From contig OX387605.1 in the NCBI GenBank assembly GCA_947568835.1, forward strand, positions 13,086,418 through 13,150,417: a stretch of DNA of 64,000 nt. Reading direction: 5' to 3'. This document shows, piece after piece, positions 37,294 through 49,375 of this stretch. The position numbers and the translations under genes were made by a program. Each line of letters starts with the position of its first letter. The first letter of the stretch is position 1. A model generated the notes under the pieces. That model had not been told where the DNA came from, made no database searches, and saw nothing but the letters and a program-made list of their open reading frames with translations. This stretch comes from Protonemura montana (Eukaryota > Arthropoda > Insecta > Plecoptera > Nemouridae).

Positions 37294-39524
37294 ATGCGGC
37301 TGCTCTTCCTGCGCCGACGAAGTGACGTCGCGACACCCGATGCCGATGCCGACGCCGACCAAGTGTTTACGGCGATGCCGGCGATCGTGCGGGAGCACGA
37401 CGAGCCGACGCCGATGCGTAGAAGTGAGTTGCTGATGAATATTGTGGTTGTTTTGACGTGCTACTTTTCTGGCGCGGCCTACTTGGGTTTGGTTGATAGT
37501 GTCCGCCGGCTGTTTATGCGGTTGTACTACTAGCAACGTCCTTCCCATTCTAATTCTAGATTCAAATGTGTACGATTGACAACGAATGGCATCTTTAATT
37601 CATCCTGAGGTCGACCAAGCCTAAAATTCCCACACTGTAGTTTCTAACTTCTTTGAGAAATTTAATACGAAAGCTATTAAAAGTAATTAACTTCTAACTT
37701 TATATCATACACATAACACTGAAAATTGATTACCTATAAACGCGCAAAGAAATTCCTCCAGATGATAAGATGCATTTAATGCATGTTGCCCCCTCACTTC
37801 ATTACAGAGGTTATGACAATAATTACGTGCAGGTTGTTGAACGACAAACAATAGATACCTGCTGGCATGCACAACAAGTGCATTCATTCAAATGCACCAA
37901 AGCATAGCAATTATTTGCTTCACCGACGCTTAACACGACAGCCACTTTAACTTTGCCTTTATATGCGTATACGTAATACCTACATGTATTCTATGTGGTA
38001 GTAAATTGATAAACTGACATCTAGGCTCTATAAAGTTTACAGAGACGTGACCGTACTGTCAGTAAAATGACAACTTACTAGATTCTAAGTATATATCTTA
38101 TGCGCAGGCTTGAGCACGTGGGGACGTCGCGTGGGCCGCAAGATGGCCGCTCTGCGCCGGCGCAGCGAGCCCGCAGACTTCGACACCGCGTCGCTCACGT
38201 CGGCGCGTTCACTGCGCAGCCTATTCACGCGTAGCCCTCCGCAGCCACCCCTTGGCCGAAGCGTGAGCTGCGCAAGACTTGACAGCTACGTGCGCGGCGA
38301 CGACGTGACCGAGGGCATCGATCTTGGCAAGAGTGCGTCGTCGTGGGACATGACAAGCCCGGCCGGCAAGGGCGGCGTCGGCAGCGTCGGTAGTGCCGGC
38401 TTTCCACGCGCCTTCCTACGCTCGCGACTCTGCGCTCTGCCTGAAGACGACGTAACGACGCGCACCGAGCGCTACTTTGCGCCGCGCGTGCCGGGTTCGA
38501 TCTCCCAATGTCTTCCCGACCCGGAGCCTAAGTCACCGCAAGCCAGCTCGGGCGAGTCTGGCTACGAATCTGACTCACGACCGTCGGAGCCAGGCGACGC
38601 TATCGAGGGCGTCGTGACGCCGCGAAGGCGTGTCGCGTGGGCGCGTTCCTCTTCAATCGCTAGCCTCTACTCGCCGGATGACGGCGTCCACCGCGCGCTG
38701 CGCTGTGTCATGTTACCACCCCCTGTGCCACCCCCGCCGCCACCAAAGATGTGCGCGCCAGTCGAGGTGACGCGCGTGCCAACGACGACATTGCTGCGCG
38801 CGCAGCTGTCGACGCCGGCGCATTTTGAGACGCGGGTGTTGACGGTGACGTTCGAAAAAGGCGCCGGACACAAGGGTCTGGGCTTCAGCATCGTGGGCGG
38901 ACGTGACTCTCCCAGAGGAAGCATCGGAATCTATGTGAAAACAATATTCTCGGCGGGACAGGCCGCGGAGACGGGGTGTCTCAAAGAGGGTGCGTTTTTC
39001 TATAGCTTCATCAACTTCAAACTCTTTCTCCCTCTAAATTCATCATCTCTGTCTGAACAATTTTGAAAATAAGAGCCCTCTAGTATACGGTGCACCGTCC
39101 ATGCAAGACAAGTGCATTCAGATCTTTCAATGGAAACCCGTCTTTCCATGGAGAAAATGTGTGAAAGAACGAGGTGAGACAACTCCTCCTCTTTCAGTTT
39201 AGTTAATCAAAAACGCAGCGATTTTCTCATGTCAATCTTAAATTCTTCATCTCCACTCTCACAAATAAATGTCACTGTATTTGATGACTTTCGCTTCCAC
39301 CTGTCGCTGTACCTAGCTCGTTCTCCCTGACACGACTGATGTTGTCTTCAGGCGACGAGGTACTATCGGTCAACGAGACTGCGCTTCCAGGAATGAGCCA
39401 CCAGGAAGCCATTGGCGTCTTCAAGGCCGTGCGCAGCGGGCATGTTGTACTGCGCGTCGCTCGCAGACATGGCCGGGCAACGGCGGGCCTGGACAGCTGC
39501 CACCGCGGGCAACAACCACCTTGA
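37294..39524 (+). CDS. PDZ gene C: short one-PDZ paralogue
   Basis: Smallest of the three PDZ paralogues. Exons are 37294-37423, 38108-38989 and 39352-39524, with both introns in phase 1, giving 1185 nt and 394 aa. Exon 1 encodes [12 protein letters not shown] and an Ala/Asp repeat. Exon 2 opens with [18 protein letters not shown], matching gene A at the same intron position. It then shows [10 protein letters not shown], a GESGYESDS motif like that of gene A, and a proline run ([11 protein letters not shown], a likely SH3/EVH1 ligand). A C-terminal PDZ starts near residue 287 ([20 protein letters not shown]). The PDZ is split by the phase-1 intron exactly where gene A is split ([13 protein letters not shown]). 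Unlike A and B there is no separate last exon; the frame runs on from VARRHGRA to a stop at 39522-39524. AATAAA follows at 39616-39621. Confidence 0.85.
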
Positions 39525-39615
39525 TGTGGGGAGCGCCCCTGAGTCGCCATCTTGCTTTTCCTGCGTAGCTTTGTATACTCATTGAAGATCTCTAGATTTC
39601 TCATTGCAGAAGATC

Positions 39616-39621
39616 AATAAA
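39616..39621 (+). promoter_or_regulatory. Poly(A) signal of PDZ gene C
   Basis: AATAAA 91 nt after the stop codon, a normal spacing. It supports the ending of gene C in exon 3. Confidence 0.55.
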
Positions 39622-40229
39622 TTGGGATCTTTGCGTAGGGATCGGTTCACACCCTCCGACTCTTGAGTAGGGATGAATGAAGATGTTATGAATTCGCCGT
39701 CGCGGTTGTTAACGTGGCTTAGAAATAACAGACAGCGGCTAGTTCGACGCGATGGAATGTCCTTTTTATCGCCAACAATGATAGTATGTGCTAATTTTGG
39801 AAGTTGTGCGTGATACGATTTCCACGCTTTCGATAATAAATGCTGATAAAAATAACAGGGTAAATGATGAAATAATTGCATAATTTTAGTTCAAGAGTTC
39901 GCCAGTAACGCTTGCTAAGACAAAAATCAACTTAATTTATTGGTAAGCGTTTCTCTCCTATGCTTTGCCGAGCCACTACAATGTATGTCAAAGGAATATT
40001 CAAATTGCGGAGTGGCATGGAAAAAGCATTTAGGTAGTGATTGGAGTTGCGGTTTTATAATTTCAACAGCCAAAAGGTTAACGCATGCATGCATTGATTT
40101 ATTTGAATCGAAAAAAGAACTCTAATAGATTTTCACCACTTACCAGTCATCAACTGAGAATGCCGAATTTACAGGTGTACATAAGTTTACCGGTTTACAC
40201 CGTCCGTTACGAAACATATGGAACGAGAG

Positions 40230-40375
40230 CTGATGATGTTTTAGGTAATGAGGTAAGTGAGGTTGTTGTACTAGCTTCAATCCCTCCAACCTCTCCCGAA
40301 CAAATCTGGTCACCCACCTGACACAGCGCAGTATTGCTTAACTTAAAAGATATCACAACGATCGGTGTTTTCAAC
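40230..40375 (-). repeat. 5S rRNA-derived SINE fragment (diverged copy)
   Basis: On the minus strand this reads like part of 5S rRNA (GTTAAGCAATACTGCGC, then a GGGTGACC-like block), followed by TTCGGGAGAGGTTGGAGG. The same order occurs, better preserved, at 51817-52020. It lacks the 5S ends, so it is a repeat and not a 5S gene. Confidence 0.5.
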
Positions 40376-40607
40376 ACGTCGATAACTAAAGCTCTAACAA
40401 CGAAAGAAATTAGTCAAATAGTTATTTTTTACTAGATTTTACAAAAAATACGTAAATACGTGCTGGTCGACATCTTGAGCCTCCTCCTGAGCACAGCCTC
40501 CAGCATGCGGTGACGGGACTCCACAGCACCAGCTGAGGTTGGACCACGCTCAGCAGGTGGAGGCAATTGCCTGGAGCGAAAAGAAAGTGAAAACTAACTA
40601 GGTAAAT

Positions 40608-40860
40608 GTTATGATATGTTTTGCAGGTTTGCTCTGTGTTGAAGAGGTTTGCGGCCCTAGAAAGGGTCTCACGTCTGGACGTTTCGACAGCAAAACATAA
40701 ACAACATCATTCTCCTGAAGATGACGAGCCGTGCCTTGTCGAAACCTCGAGACGTGAGACCCTTTTTTAGGGCCGCAAACCTCTTCAACGCAGAGCAAAC
40801 CTGAAAAACATATCATACATGTACCATCAAACCATGGCTCTGAAAACAATCACTCAACCA
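40608..40860. mobile_element. Foldback (long hairpin) element flanked by 12-bp direct repeats
   Basis: Two 78-bp arms, 40611-40688 and 40738-40816, are near-perfect inverted complements around a 49-bp loop. The arms include GTTTGCGGCCCTA and GGGTCTCACGTC. The direct repeat AACTAGGTAAAT lies at 40596-40607 and again at 40861-40872 and could be a target-site duplication. There is no coding capacity. If transcribed, it would form a long RNA hairpin. Confidence 0.6.
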
Positions 40861-41099
40861 AACTAGGTAAATATTATATTACCCCTTGGATAGTCTTTGC
40901 TCCAGTTGTTTCATGGCTAGGAAACAACTCTCCTTTACATAGTTGCAGCCAATAATAATATGACTTGATTTTAATGAAACTAACCACAAATGATTAGTTA
41001 ATTCTTTATATGATGGTGACAGCCAAACAGGCGTTGATTCTGTTGACAGAGAAACATAAAACAGGCTCGATGTTTAAATGCATATAAAGCAGACACATT

Positions 41100-42180
41100 T
41101 GTCTTTATTTTCTTTATTTTTTTATTCTTTTAATTTTTGACAATTATATACATGTAATACAGTTTAGGATCATACAAAGAAAACAAAAATGAAGTTGCGA
41201 AAAATCCTCATAAGTTACATTTGTGTGTGGGGTTAGGCAATCTACTAGCAGATGCTTAAAGTCGAAATAATTATTTCCTTTTTTGATTATCAATTCAAAA
41301 ATGTTGGTTTTGCATTTATTTCAGTCTTATACAGTCCTGATTTGGAGTGGGAGGCTGTTAAATAATTTGGGAGTTAGGTAATTAGCGTGTTGCTGACCCA
41401 GAGTTCTCCTCATTTTAGGGACAATAAAATGTAATAAGTATATTTTCTAAGTTTTCTAGGCAGTCCAGGATAAGAGCTTTTCCTTCGGTACAATGCAGAC
41501 TTTTTAAATATATAAAGAAGTATAATTTTACTGTATATTTGACTCATGTCAAGTACATGAAAGATTGAGAACAGTTTATTTAAAGGGTAACTATTGTTCA
41601 TTTTACCAGCAACTGTGAGAATACATTTTTGGGCGAAAATTATGTTTTTTCATGATTGTACTACTGCAGCCTCCCCAGAAAATGACTCCATACTTTAGGA
41701 TGAGTTGTGCCATTACTTTTTAAATTGTTACGATAAGTGTTAAACGGTTAGACTGACCACATGCCTGAGCTTATAAAAGTAATACATAAAGCCTCTAGCC
41801 TTTGACAGCAAGCCAGTTATGTGTGGATAACATTTTAAGTTCTGGTCTATTGTAATTACCACGTATTTAGCACACATTTAAATTAATGTATTAGTTTTTT
41901 CCACAACGTTTCTGACAATTTCTTTCGTGTACCTTTAAACTGTAAACTGTATCAGGACGGGTTCTAGAATCATGTGTGAATGCAATGTAAATGGTCTAAT
42001 TTTTGTTTAATGTAAGGAAGTTACTGTTTAGCCAGGAGTATACTAAGTTGAAAGTTCTGTTTCCTTTTCGAATACCCCCAACAATTTTAAATCACTGAAA
42101 ATGAGCGCCATATCATCGGCATAGGTGATTAGATCACCATCCGTTTTTTAGGTTGCAAAGTTGAGTTTGCCAGGCACACG
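41100..42180 (-). mobile_element. Decayed non-LTR retrotransposon (LINE) reverse-transcriptase segment
   Basis: Read on the minus strand, a broken frame carries the RT active-site box TYADDMAL (Y-A-D-D codons at 42123-42112). Further on there is YGVIFWGGCS and a C-terminal region typical of Jockey/CR1-like elements (LLSWTA, then LFNSLP). Many stops and frameshifts show it is dead. Only the C-terminal part of the RT and the 3' end are visible. Confidence 0.6.
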
Positions 42181-43539
42181 CAGATGTTCATAATTTTCCC
42201 ACAACTTTTCCATTATTTTTCACACCTTTTTCACTAGTCAGCAGTGTTAGTACATTTTAGAAGCAAATTTAAAGGAAGTAAAACGGTTATACCTGGAATT
42301 GGGGGTAAAGGACATAGGCAGAATTGGCATCGCTTGGCCTGGCACTTTTTTAGATGCGAGATTTGCGAGCTCTGGCATTACCATTTATTAGCTCCAGTCA
42401 CATCATCCTAGCATGATGATTATAGATCACTTGGGCGACTTGATCTCAGTGCAGCCAAAAAGCTACCAGGCATCACGCATCACTTTCAGCACACGACGTA
42501 AGCACGCTGACCACAGAGCTTTTCCAAAGATATTGAGAGGAATTAAAACAACACAATAATTAGGTACCAACTGTGAGTTTGTGAGATGTTAACCCTATCT
42601 AGACGTGGCGGAAGTCAGTAATTACAACCCCAACTAGGCGGGCCCCAGTGCGTCGTTAATCAAATAAAAAAAATTAAAAATTAATCACTAATCAAATTAA
42701 CTTGCTGGTATGCAACCCGTGATACATACGAGTACCTCGCTGCTGCCTACCAAGAAAGGCTCGAAATGTCAGGTCAAAATCGTCTAAAACTTAACGTAAA
42801 ATTGCCTCTTGGTACCAGGCGCCCAGTCGACGAAAGAGTATCGTCAAATCACGCTGCATCACGTCCGCGTGACGTCACACTCCACGTGCTCGATCGATCC
42901 CTCCCTGTCTTCATCGACTGGCTGAAGCGCCTCCCATTGTCTGACCGGTCTTTGATACTTCCATCGATGTGATAGAAGCAATGGCGTCCGGCCAATAGCC
43001 GAAAATGTAAAGAGAAGAAGACGTAAATAGCTTAAATTATAAAGCGAATTTTGTTGAGTTGGTAACTTTACTGATGTGTGGAACACACGGTGTTCACTTT
43101 CGGAAGAACATGTTCAACTTAATTTACTATGTTTACGTGCAAACATGGTTACGGGAATGGCGACCGACACGAACAAAGTATTCGTCAAATAAAAAAAAGG
43201 CAATAGGAGGGTAATGTTAGAAAATGGGGCATGCCGACCCGCTTTTAAAGATTATTTGACGCTAGGTACTAGTTCTTTTTATTTTCGAGGTAATTTGATA
43301 TGTAGATAAATGACATTGAACTTATTAAGTGTAGTCAGAATGTTATTCAAAATGTGTTCAGAATGTAAAATAAAAGTCTACCAAAAGTAGGTGAGAAAAT
43401 GAAATGTATAAATGGGACCAATTTTATCCAAAAAATAACTATCAAATAATTTAATGAAAATAACGGCCAAAAGGAATAGTTGTGAAGATACGTCGAATAG
43501 CGATTTTTTCAAGTCCAGCATTTTTTTATTTATTTATTT

Positions 43540-43870
43540 ATGTAATATACATGAGTTACATGTGATACATTATTTCAAATATTTCAAGTCATCTATTGTG
43601 TACATTTCTTTGGCTATAAGTAATTGCTTAAGCCTAGTCTTAAAATTTGAAAATTTCTCAATATTTCTGAGATCATCAGGAATGGAATTTAAAAAATGAA
43701 TTCCGTTAAAATATAGACAGGTTCATACAGTGCAGATTTATGATTTGAGCTGGCCGGGAGTTGTTTATGTCTTGTACTGTAAGGGTGGACCTTCTTATTA
43801 TTGAATAATGATAAATTAGATTTAATAAACATAATAGATTCAAATATGTATAGGCTAGGAAGTGTAAGAA
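43540..43870 (-). mobile_element. LINE 3'-end fragment
   Basis: The minus-strand translation reads HPYSTRHKQLPASSNHKS, then a short gap, then NSIPDDLRNIEKFSNFKTRL and a short tail to a stop. This pattern is the usual C-terminus of non-LTR retrotransposon ORF2 proteins (Y-x-TR-K, then LP..I......F...L). It may belong to the same family as the fragment at 41100-42180. Confidence 0.55.
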
Positions 43871-45269
43871 TATTTAATGTTTTAAAGACTCCCTGGCAGC
43901 TAGCGCTTCTGCATTGATTTTACGGCTTAAATGTTTATACTCCATGAGTGGATTAATAAAAATGTACCAACTATATTTGAGTAATTGTTTAGAAACATGA
44001 CGGTTTCCAAAGCCTGTTTTATAATAACATGTTCAAAAATAACATGGCATGGAAAATAAATACAATTTAAAAATATTACCTCACACCAGAATCTTTTCTC
44101 AGCTCGGCGAAGCGAGAATTAATTTTCTTGATGGATGGACATAAAATGTCATAAAATGCCCGTCAGTTTTCAAGCTAATATTCAATTATTATACTTTGAC
44201 TTTGAATATACGTCATTATTCGTCTGTTGGTTGGTGCACTTGTTGTGTAGTGTTTAACAACGCATTTTTTGACATAAGGCCCATAACACTCGCCTATAAG
44301 CTATCTATCACGGACTATTTGAATCTCCAATTAGCTAAGGCACAATATTTTGGGGTATAGGTTCGAACGCCAAAAATATTTTAGGAAAAAAATGTTTAAA
44401 GATTTTACTCGATTTGAAACCGAATTCAACATGCCGTCAGCAATTTATCAACCTAAAAATAATGACGTTGCAAAGCTTGTTGATGAGAGGAGCGAAATCT
44501 CAAATTTTAATAACCCCAAAAATTAATCTCTTGTGTGTGTGTTTGTTTGTTTATTTGTTTGTTTGTTTGTTTTTGTGTGCAGGGCACATTTGCAATTTGC
44601 AATTATTTGCATTATTTGCGTTATTATTTTATTGTTATTATTTGCATTATTTTTATTATTTGCATTTATTTGCAATTTGCAGGGCACATTTCTGCCTTCT
44701 CGACTTAGACCGAGTTTGATTTTCAGCAAAATTGTTCTAATAATTTTTACACTATTGAAAATGTACGAAAATATTCAGATTTTAGGTAACTTTGATGGGT
44801 TGTACCGCCAAAAGTATTTTATATTTCGTTCCAATTTTTGCTTATATGAAAAACGCATCTAAAAAAAGCTTTTTCAAAGTTTTTGAGACCGTACATGGTC
44901 TTATTTACTTTTTATTTGGAATTTTCTGGCAAATATTTGTTCATTTTTGCTGTTTCTAGGATAAACAAATCTAATTATCCGCTTGACAACCGTGAATTAG
45001 GGTTCCAAAGAGATCACATGACTACGGCACGGCCTTCCGTTTGGTCTCTATGGAGTACAGTTTGAACTTAAGAAGTAGTTCTTTTATTTTGAACGGCCAC
45101 AATTAACGCTACGCTCATCTACAACACAACACAGATTGCGTACGAGAAGCCCTAGTTAACCTGAATGCGTTATTAATATTCGGTTGCTAAGCAGAAAACA
45201 GAGTGGTTGCATTAGCCTCCTTCTGCCTATATTCTACCTCTATTAACATAAATGTTGTGAAGTCCTCTG

Positions 45270-45345
45270 TGGCTCTGTGGCTAGCGTGCTTGCTCAGAGA
45301 GCAGCAGGCGTGCGTTCAAATCTCGGTCGCGTAGCTTTTTGGCTG
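45270..45345 (+). repeat. tRNA-derived SINE head
   Basis: An A-box-like TGGCTAGCGTGC (45278-45289) is followed at the right distance by a B-box-like GTTCAAATC (45314-45322). This is a tRNA-like pol III promoter without a complete acceptor stem. Confidence 0.45.
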
Positions 45346-45939
45346 CGCCAAGGTCGAGTCGCTCTGGTATCAAATCATTGAACTAAGATGCTGTCCAGAG
45401 TGAATGACAGATTGTGCCAACAGATAGCGCTGATTGCAAGAAAAATGTCAAACTAAAGCACTACAACCCAATCCAATATTCATATGTGATGTCATCAAGG
45501 CCCGGCGGCGGTTCTGTGTGAGCGGTCGTGGGCTGTGTGGTAAAATGCAGTAACACGTGCTTATTTGCTGGCGGCGGCGGCAAGATTCGAATCACGCGGG
45601 AAGTGTAGGTCAAAGGTCCAGACTCAAATGAGTCAACCAATGCGACCAGTTCGGATCCCGTCGCAAATTCTGTACATTATTTGGACGCATGGTTGTGTTG
45701 AATGGCAGTTTGTTCATCCAAAAATCCAGGATGAGTAAACTGAACAAGACTTGGAATTATTTTTGTTATATTCTGCGATGATGGGCAATATTGCAGCTGA
45801 TGAAATGTTTTGATGTCATGGAGATATATTATGACTGAATATCATCGATGCAGTGGTCGAGATTTGTTCGGATTTTTTTGCCGCTGTCGTCACAGCTGAA
45901 CAGTTTATTATTCCCAAAAACCCTGTAAACACCAGAGTG

Positions 45940-46010
45940 AAATGAGTGGTCGAGCGGTTACAGTGGCAGATTCATGTGCGGAAGGTACCAGGTTCGATCC
46001 TCGCCACCAT
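45940..46010 (+). repeat. tRNA-derived SINE head
   Basis: The A box TGGTCGAGCGG (45947-45957) and B box GGTTCGATCC (45991-46000) match tRNA internal promoters very well. The flanks do not pair as an acceptor stem, so I read it as a SINE head. A decayed tRNA gene is the alternative. Confidence 0.5.
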
Positions 46011-46694
46011 AGATTTTTTTTATCAATCATACACACTATTCATTCTCCAGAGCAAGAACCTTTTTTTTCAAATAATTTTTCCAGAATGGGTTAGTTCCAG
46101 CCTGGCTATCAGGTGGCGTTGTCGTCGACGTTGTGACGCTATGCAAGGTCATACTATGAAAATATGAAAATTATTTTTCAATCCCGGATATATTTATAGT
46201 TGGTTATGACAGCAGCGTAACGCCCGCGGAGGTTTGTTCAAGAAACGCACCCCAGACGACCCCAGGCGATTACAAATATCGCCTGATTTGCAGCAGATCC
46301 AGATCGCAACATCCCCACTCTTACCACAGTAAAAGCAAAAAGTCCGTACAAGATTTGGACCTTGCCTCCAGCAAGGGGCGGATGCAGCTTTCGGCCACTC
46401 CAAAACACAGGCTTCCATCGCTTGCCAAAATCCGACGCGGACGAGCAAGACAATGCACCCCGTCTGGCGGTGAGCCAGCCGATGCTAAACCATGATCATT
46501 CGCCCCCTTGTCTTATAACAAGTATCACCGAACCTGCACTAGAGTTCAGACCGTAATCGTTAGCGCTACCTGTTGGGTATCAAACGAACTTGATCAATTA
46601 TTATTAGGCATCGATCGGTAACAGGATACTACTCCCTCGGCTGGCATTGTCACGTACCAGTTTATAGGCACAAAAAAAACAAACGCCGTCAATG

Positions 46695-46765
46695 ATCGGT
46701 AATGGCCGGGCGGTTGAATCATTGTTTCACGAACAGGGGGTCCGGGTTCGCACCCTGAAATCGAG
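46695..46765 (+). repeat. tRNA-derived SINE head
   Basis: The A box TGGCCGGGCGG (46703-46713) and B box GGTTCGCACC (46745-46754) are in tRNA-like spacing. No intact cloverleaf is evident. Confidence 0.45.
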
Positions 46766-47362
46766 GCAGTTTTTGGTATTGGAAAAAAGTCTTAACCATG
46801 GTCGTTACCCGTATAGCGACCATATTGGTAAGACACATTTTTAAAATGTAGTAATTATTGACCCGAATATCTTCTTTGGCTGATTAGCAGAAAAAAATCG
46901 GTTGCATTAGCCTCCCTACGTGATTCTGCCTCTTTTGACATCCATTTTGGGAAAAATCGATTTTTGTAAGAGAAAGCTTTTGAAAATTATGGATTGCTAA
47001 ACGTTTTGGCTTCATGTTTGCTGAATCTGATTTGATGCTGCTTTAACCTAGCAACGAAGTAAAAACTCAATGAATTATTTGCAGTTCTTTATTTCGTCAC
47101 TAAGCGATTACAAGTTTCTGTGGAACGTCCTAGAGTAGTAAACGTTCTTGACCAGGCATTGACCCGGTGCTGAAATAAACATTGCCTTACCTAGAAGGTA
47201 GATTCCGGAGATGACATGAACTTTGCCTTACCTAGAAGATAGAACTCGGTGTTGACATTATTCTTGCTTTACCTAGAAGGGAGATTCCGGTGCTGAAATG
47301 ATCCTTGCCTCACCTTAAAGAGAAAGTTTGCTGCTGACATACACCTGGAGGGCTCGCTGTAT

Positions 47363-47775
47363 CCTATGCTCTATTCTGGTTATTTGAAATCAGCTGGCTG
47401 GACCCTATGCTCTATCCAGGTTATTTGAGATCAGCTGGCTGGACCCTATGCTCTATCCAGGTTATTTGAGATCAGCTGGCTGGATCCTATGCTCTATCCA
47501 GGTTATTTGCGATCAGCTGGCTGGATCCTATGCTCTATCCAGGTTATTTGAGATCAGCTGGCTGGATCCTATGCTCTATCCATGTTATTTGAGATCAGCT
47601 GGCTGGACCCTATGTTCTATCCATGTTATTTGAGATCAGCTGGCTGGATCCTATGCTCTATCCAGGTTATTTGCGATCAGCTGGCTGGATCCTATGCTCT
47701 ATCCAGGTTATTTGCGATCAGCTGGCTGGATCTTATGCTATATCCATGTTGTTTATGAACAGCTGGCTGGGTCCC
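47363..47775. repeat. 41-bp minisatellite, about ten copies
   Basis: A tandem array of a 41-bp unit starting GATCAGCTGGCTGGATCC and ending in GGTTATTTGA. Inner copies differ by only one or a few bases (for example ggaccc/ggatcc, tgcgat/tgagat), while the two edge copies are more diverged. Because 41 is not a multiple of 3, the open frames crossing it are artefacts. Confidence 0.92.
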
Positions 47776-48949
47776 ATAGATGAGCGAAAATCTCCAATTT
47801 CACTGACCTCAGAAAAAATTACTTTTGTGTGTTTGTTTTTGTTTGTTTGTGTGTTTGTTCGCGCTCTAGGGTCCAAACGCCAGCACTGACTTGAACTAAA
47901 TTTGCACGGCACATTTTTGAGTTCTAAACTAAGACCGAGTTTGATTTTTAGCAAAATCGCATTCGCAAAATCGCAATTCGTAGATACAATTTCCATGAAA
48001 ATAAAAATATTGGGATTTCATGTAACCTTTTCGTAGTTTCTAGCCAATTTCCATGACAACGGTTTTCACAATTTCAACAAAAATGCAATGAACCGAAATT
48101 ACCAAAAGAAACATGCAGTGTACACAATGATTTATTACATGGCAACATTTCTACAGTGCGAATATGACCATAAAAGGAATGAACAGAGTGTACAGAAAGA
48201 AGCATGCAAGTGTATTCTTCGGAATAATAAACAAGTGAATGAGTGACAGTCAAATCGACACCAACAAAGATTAGGTCAAAGCTGTAGTTATTAAGAACAG
48301 TCAGAAACCACGTTCACAAGATAAATATGCAATTACTACCAAACATATAAACAAACATAAGGAAAATATTAACACAACAGAAATACGAAAATTTACAAAC
48401 AAATAAACAAACAAATCACATATATGTATATGACAGACACCACACTATATTCATCTCTCACAATTTTACAAGTACTATCACCACCCACACCACATTCCAA
48501 GGTAGAAGCAGAGAGAAGGATTCGCCCAGTGGGCTGAGACCCGGCAATCCACACCAACAGAGTTGTGGATCGCACTCAGCCTCCCAAAAATGGTTGCCAC
48601 GATCTAACGCGAAAATGCGAACCCTTCAGAGTTTGACTGGCAAGGATGGCCTATCAAACTCTGGTTGATTATCAGAGGACACCCAGGGTCTTGTCTCTAA
48701 CTAAGTATGACTGAATGGGAACTCGTGTTAAGTGCATTGCGTTACCCCAGAGAACTCTTTTGAGACATCGAGTGGTGATTGAGCAATTAATAAAAGGTCG
48801 ATACATCAGTGATCGGTCGGTAACTACCGTGTACCTACTTGCTTAATGATCCAAGCGACCAAATCGAAAACAACCGCGCGTTTTAACCAGTTTTACCGTT
48901 CATATTAGACCCGGCTGAATCTGTTAGTCTTGACGACAAGTGGAAATGC

Positions 48950-49130
48950 AATTACTGATAAACAATCCCAAATGGAATACGGAATCATTCTTTGGGGACG
49001 ATCAAAGAGTGCTGCACACCAATTCACTCTAGAAATAAAAGCACTTCTATCCATGGCGAAGGCAAGCTACGAGCCTACAACTGTCACGTGTATAAAATTT
49101 TCCTGTAAGACGCAATTTGAAAGATTCTGA
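48950..49130 (+). mobile_element. LINE fragment
   Basis: The + strand translation MEYGIILWGRSKSA matches the YG..(L/F)WG box found after the reverse-transcriptase domain of non-LTR elements. It is a short, decayed piece in the opposite orientation to the LINE fragments near 41-44 kb. Confidence 0.45.
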
Positions 49131-49375
49131 CTTCTTACGTTGCTAAAGTTGCTTTTCATTTGCCATAGAAAACAATAATATTGACGAGACATCAGAAATA
49201 CGCACTCACACAATACAAGAAACAAGTTCAGCGACATAAAAAGGAAGTCAAAAGTAATTATAAAAACAAAACATTTGCTCCGATACAAAACCTTAAAAAA
49301 CTGTATTACGCCCAACAAAGAATATTGTGACGGTTGTAGACGGTACACACGGTACTCACGTGGTGTAGCTCGAAC

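Noticed and set aside
45940..46010. Functional tRNA gene
   Set aside because: The A and B boxes are good, but I could not find a pairing acceptor stem or clear anticodon arm. Several similar pol III heads nearby indicate SINEs.
47363..47775. CRISPR array
   Set aside because: The repeats are directly adjacent 41-bp units with no unique spacers, and the DNA is eukaryotic.
47448..47889. Protein-coding frames across the 41-bp array
   Set aside because: 41 is not a multiple of 3, so the translation cycles through frames of the repeat. There is no start context or domain.
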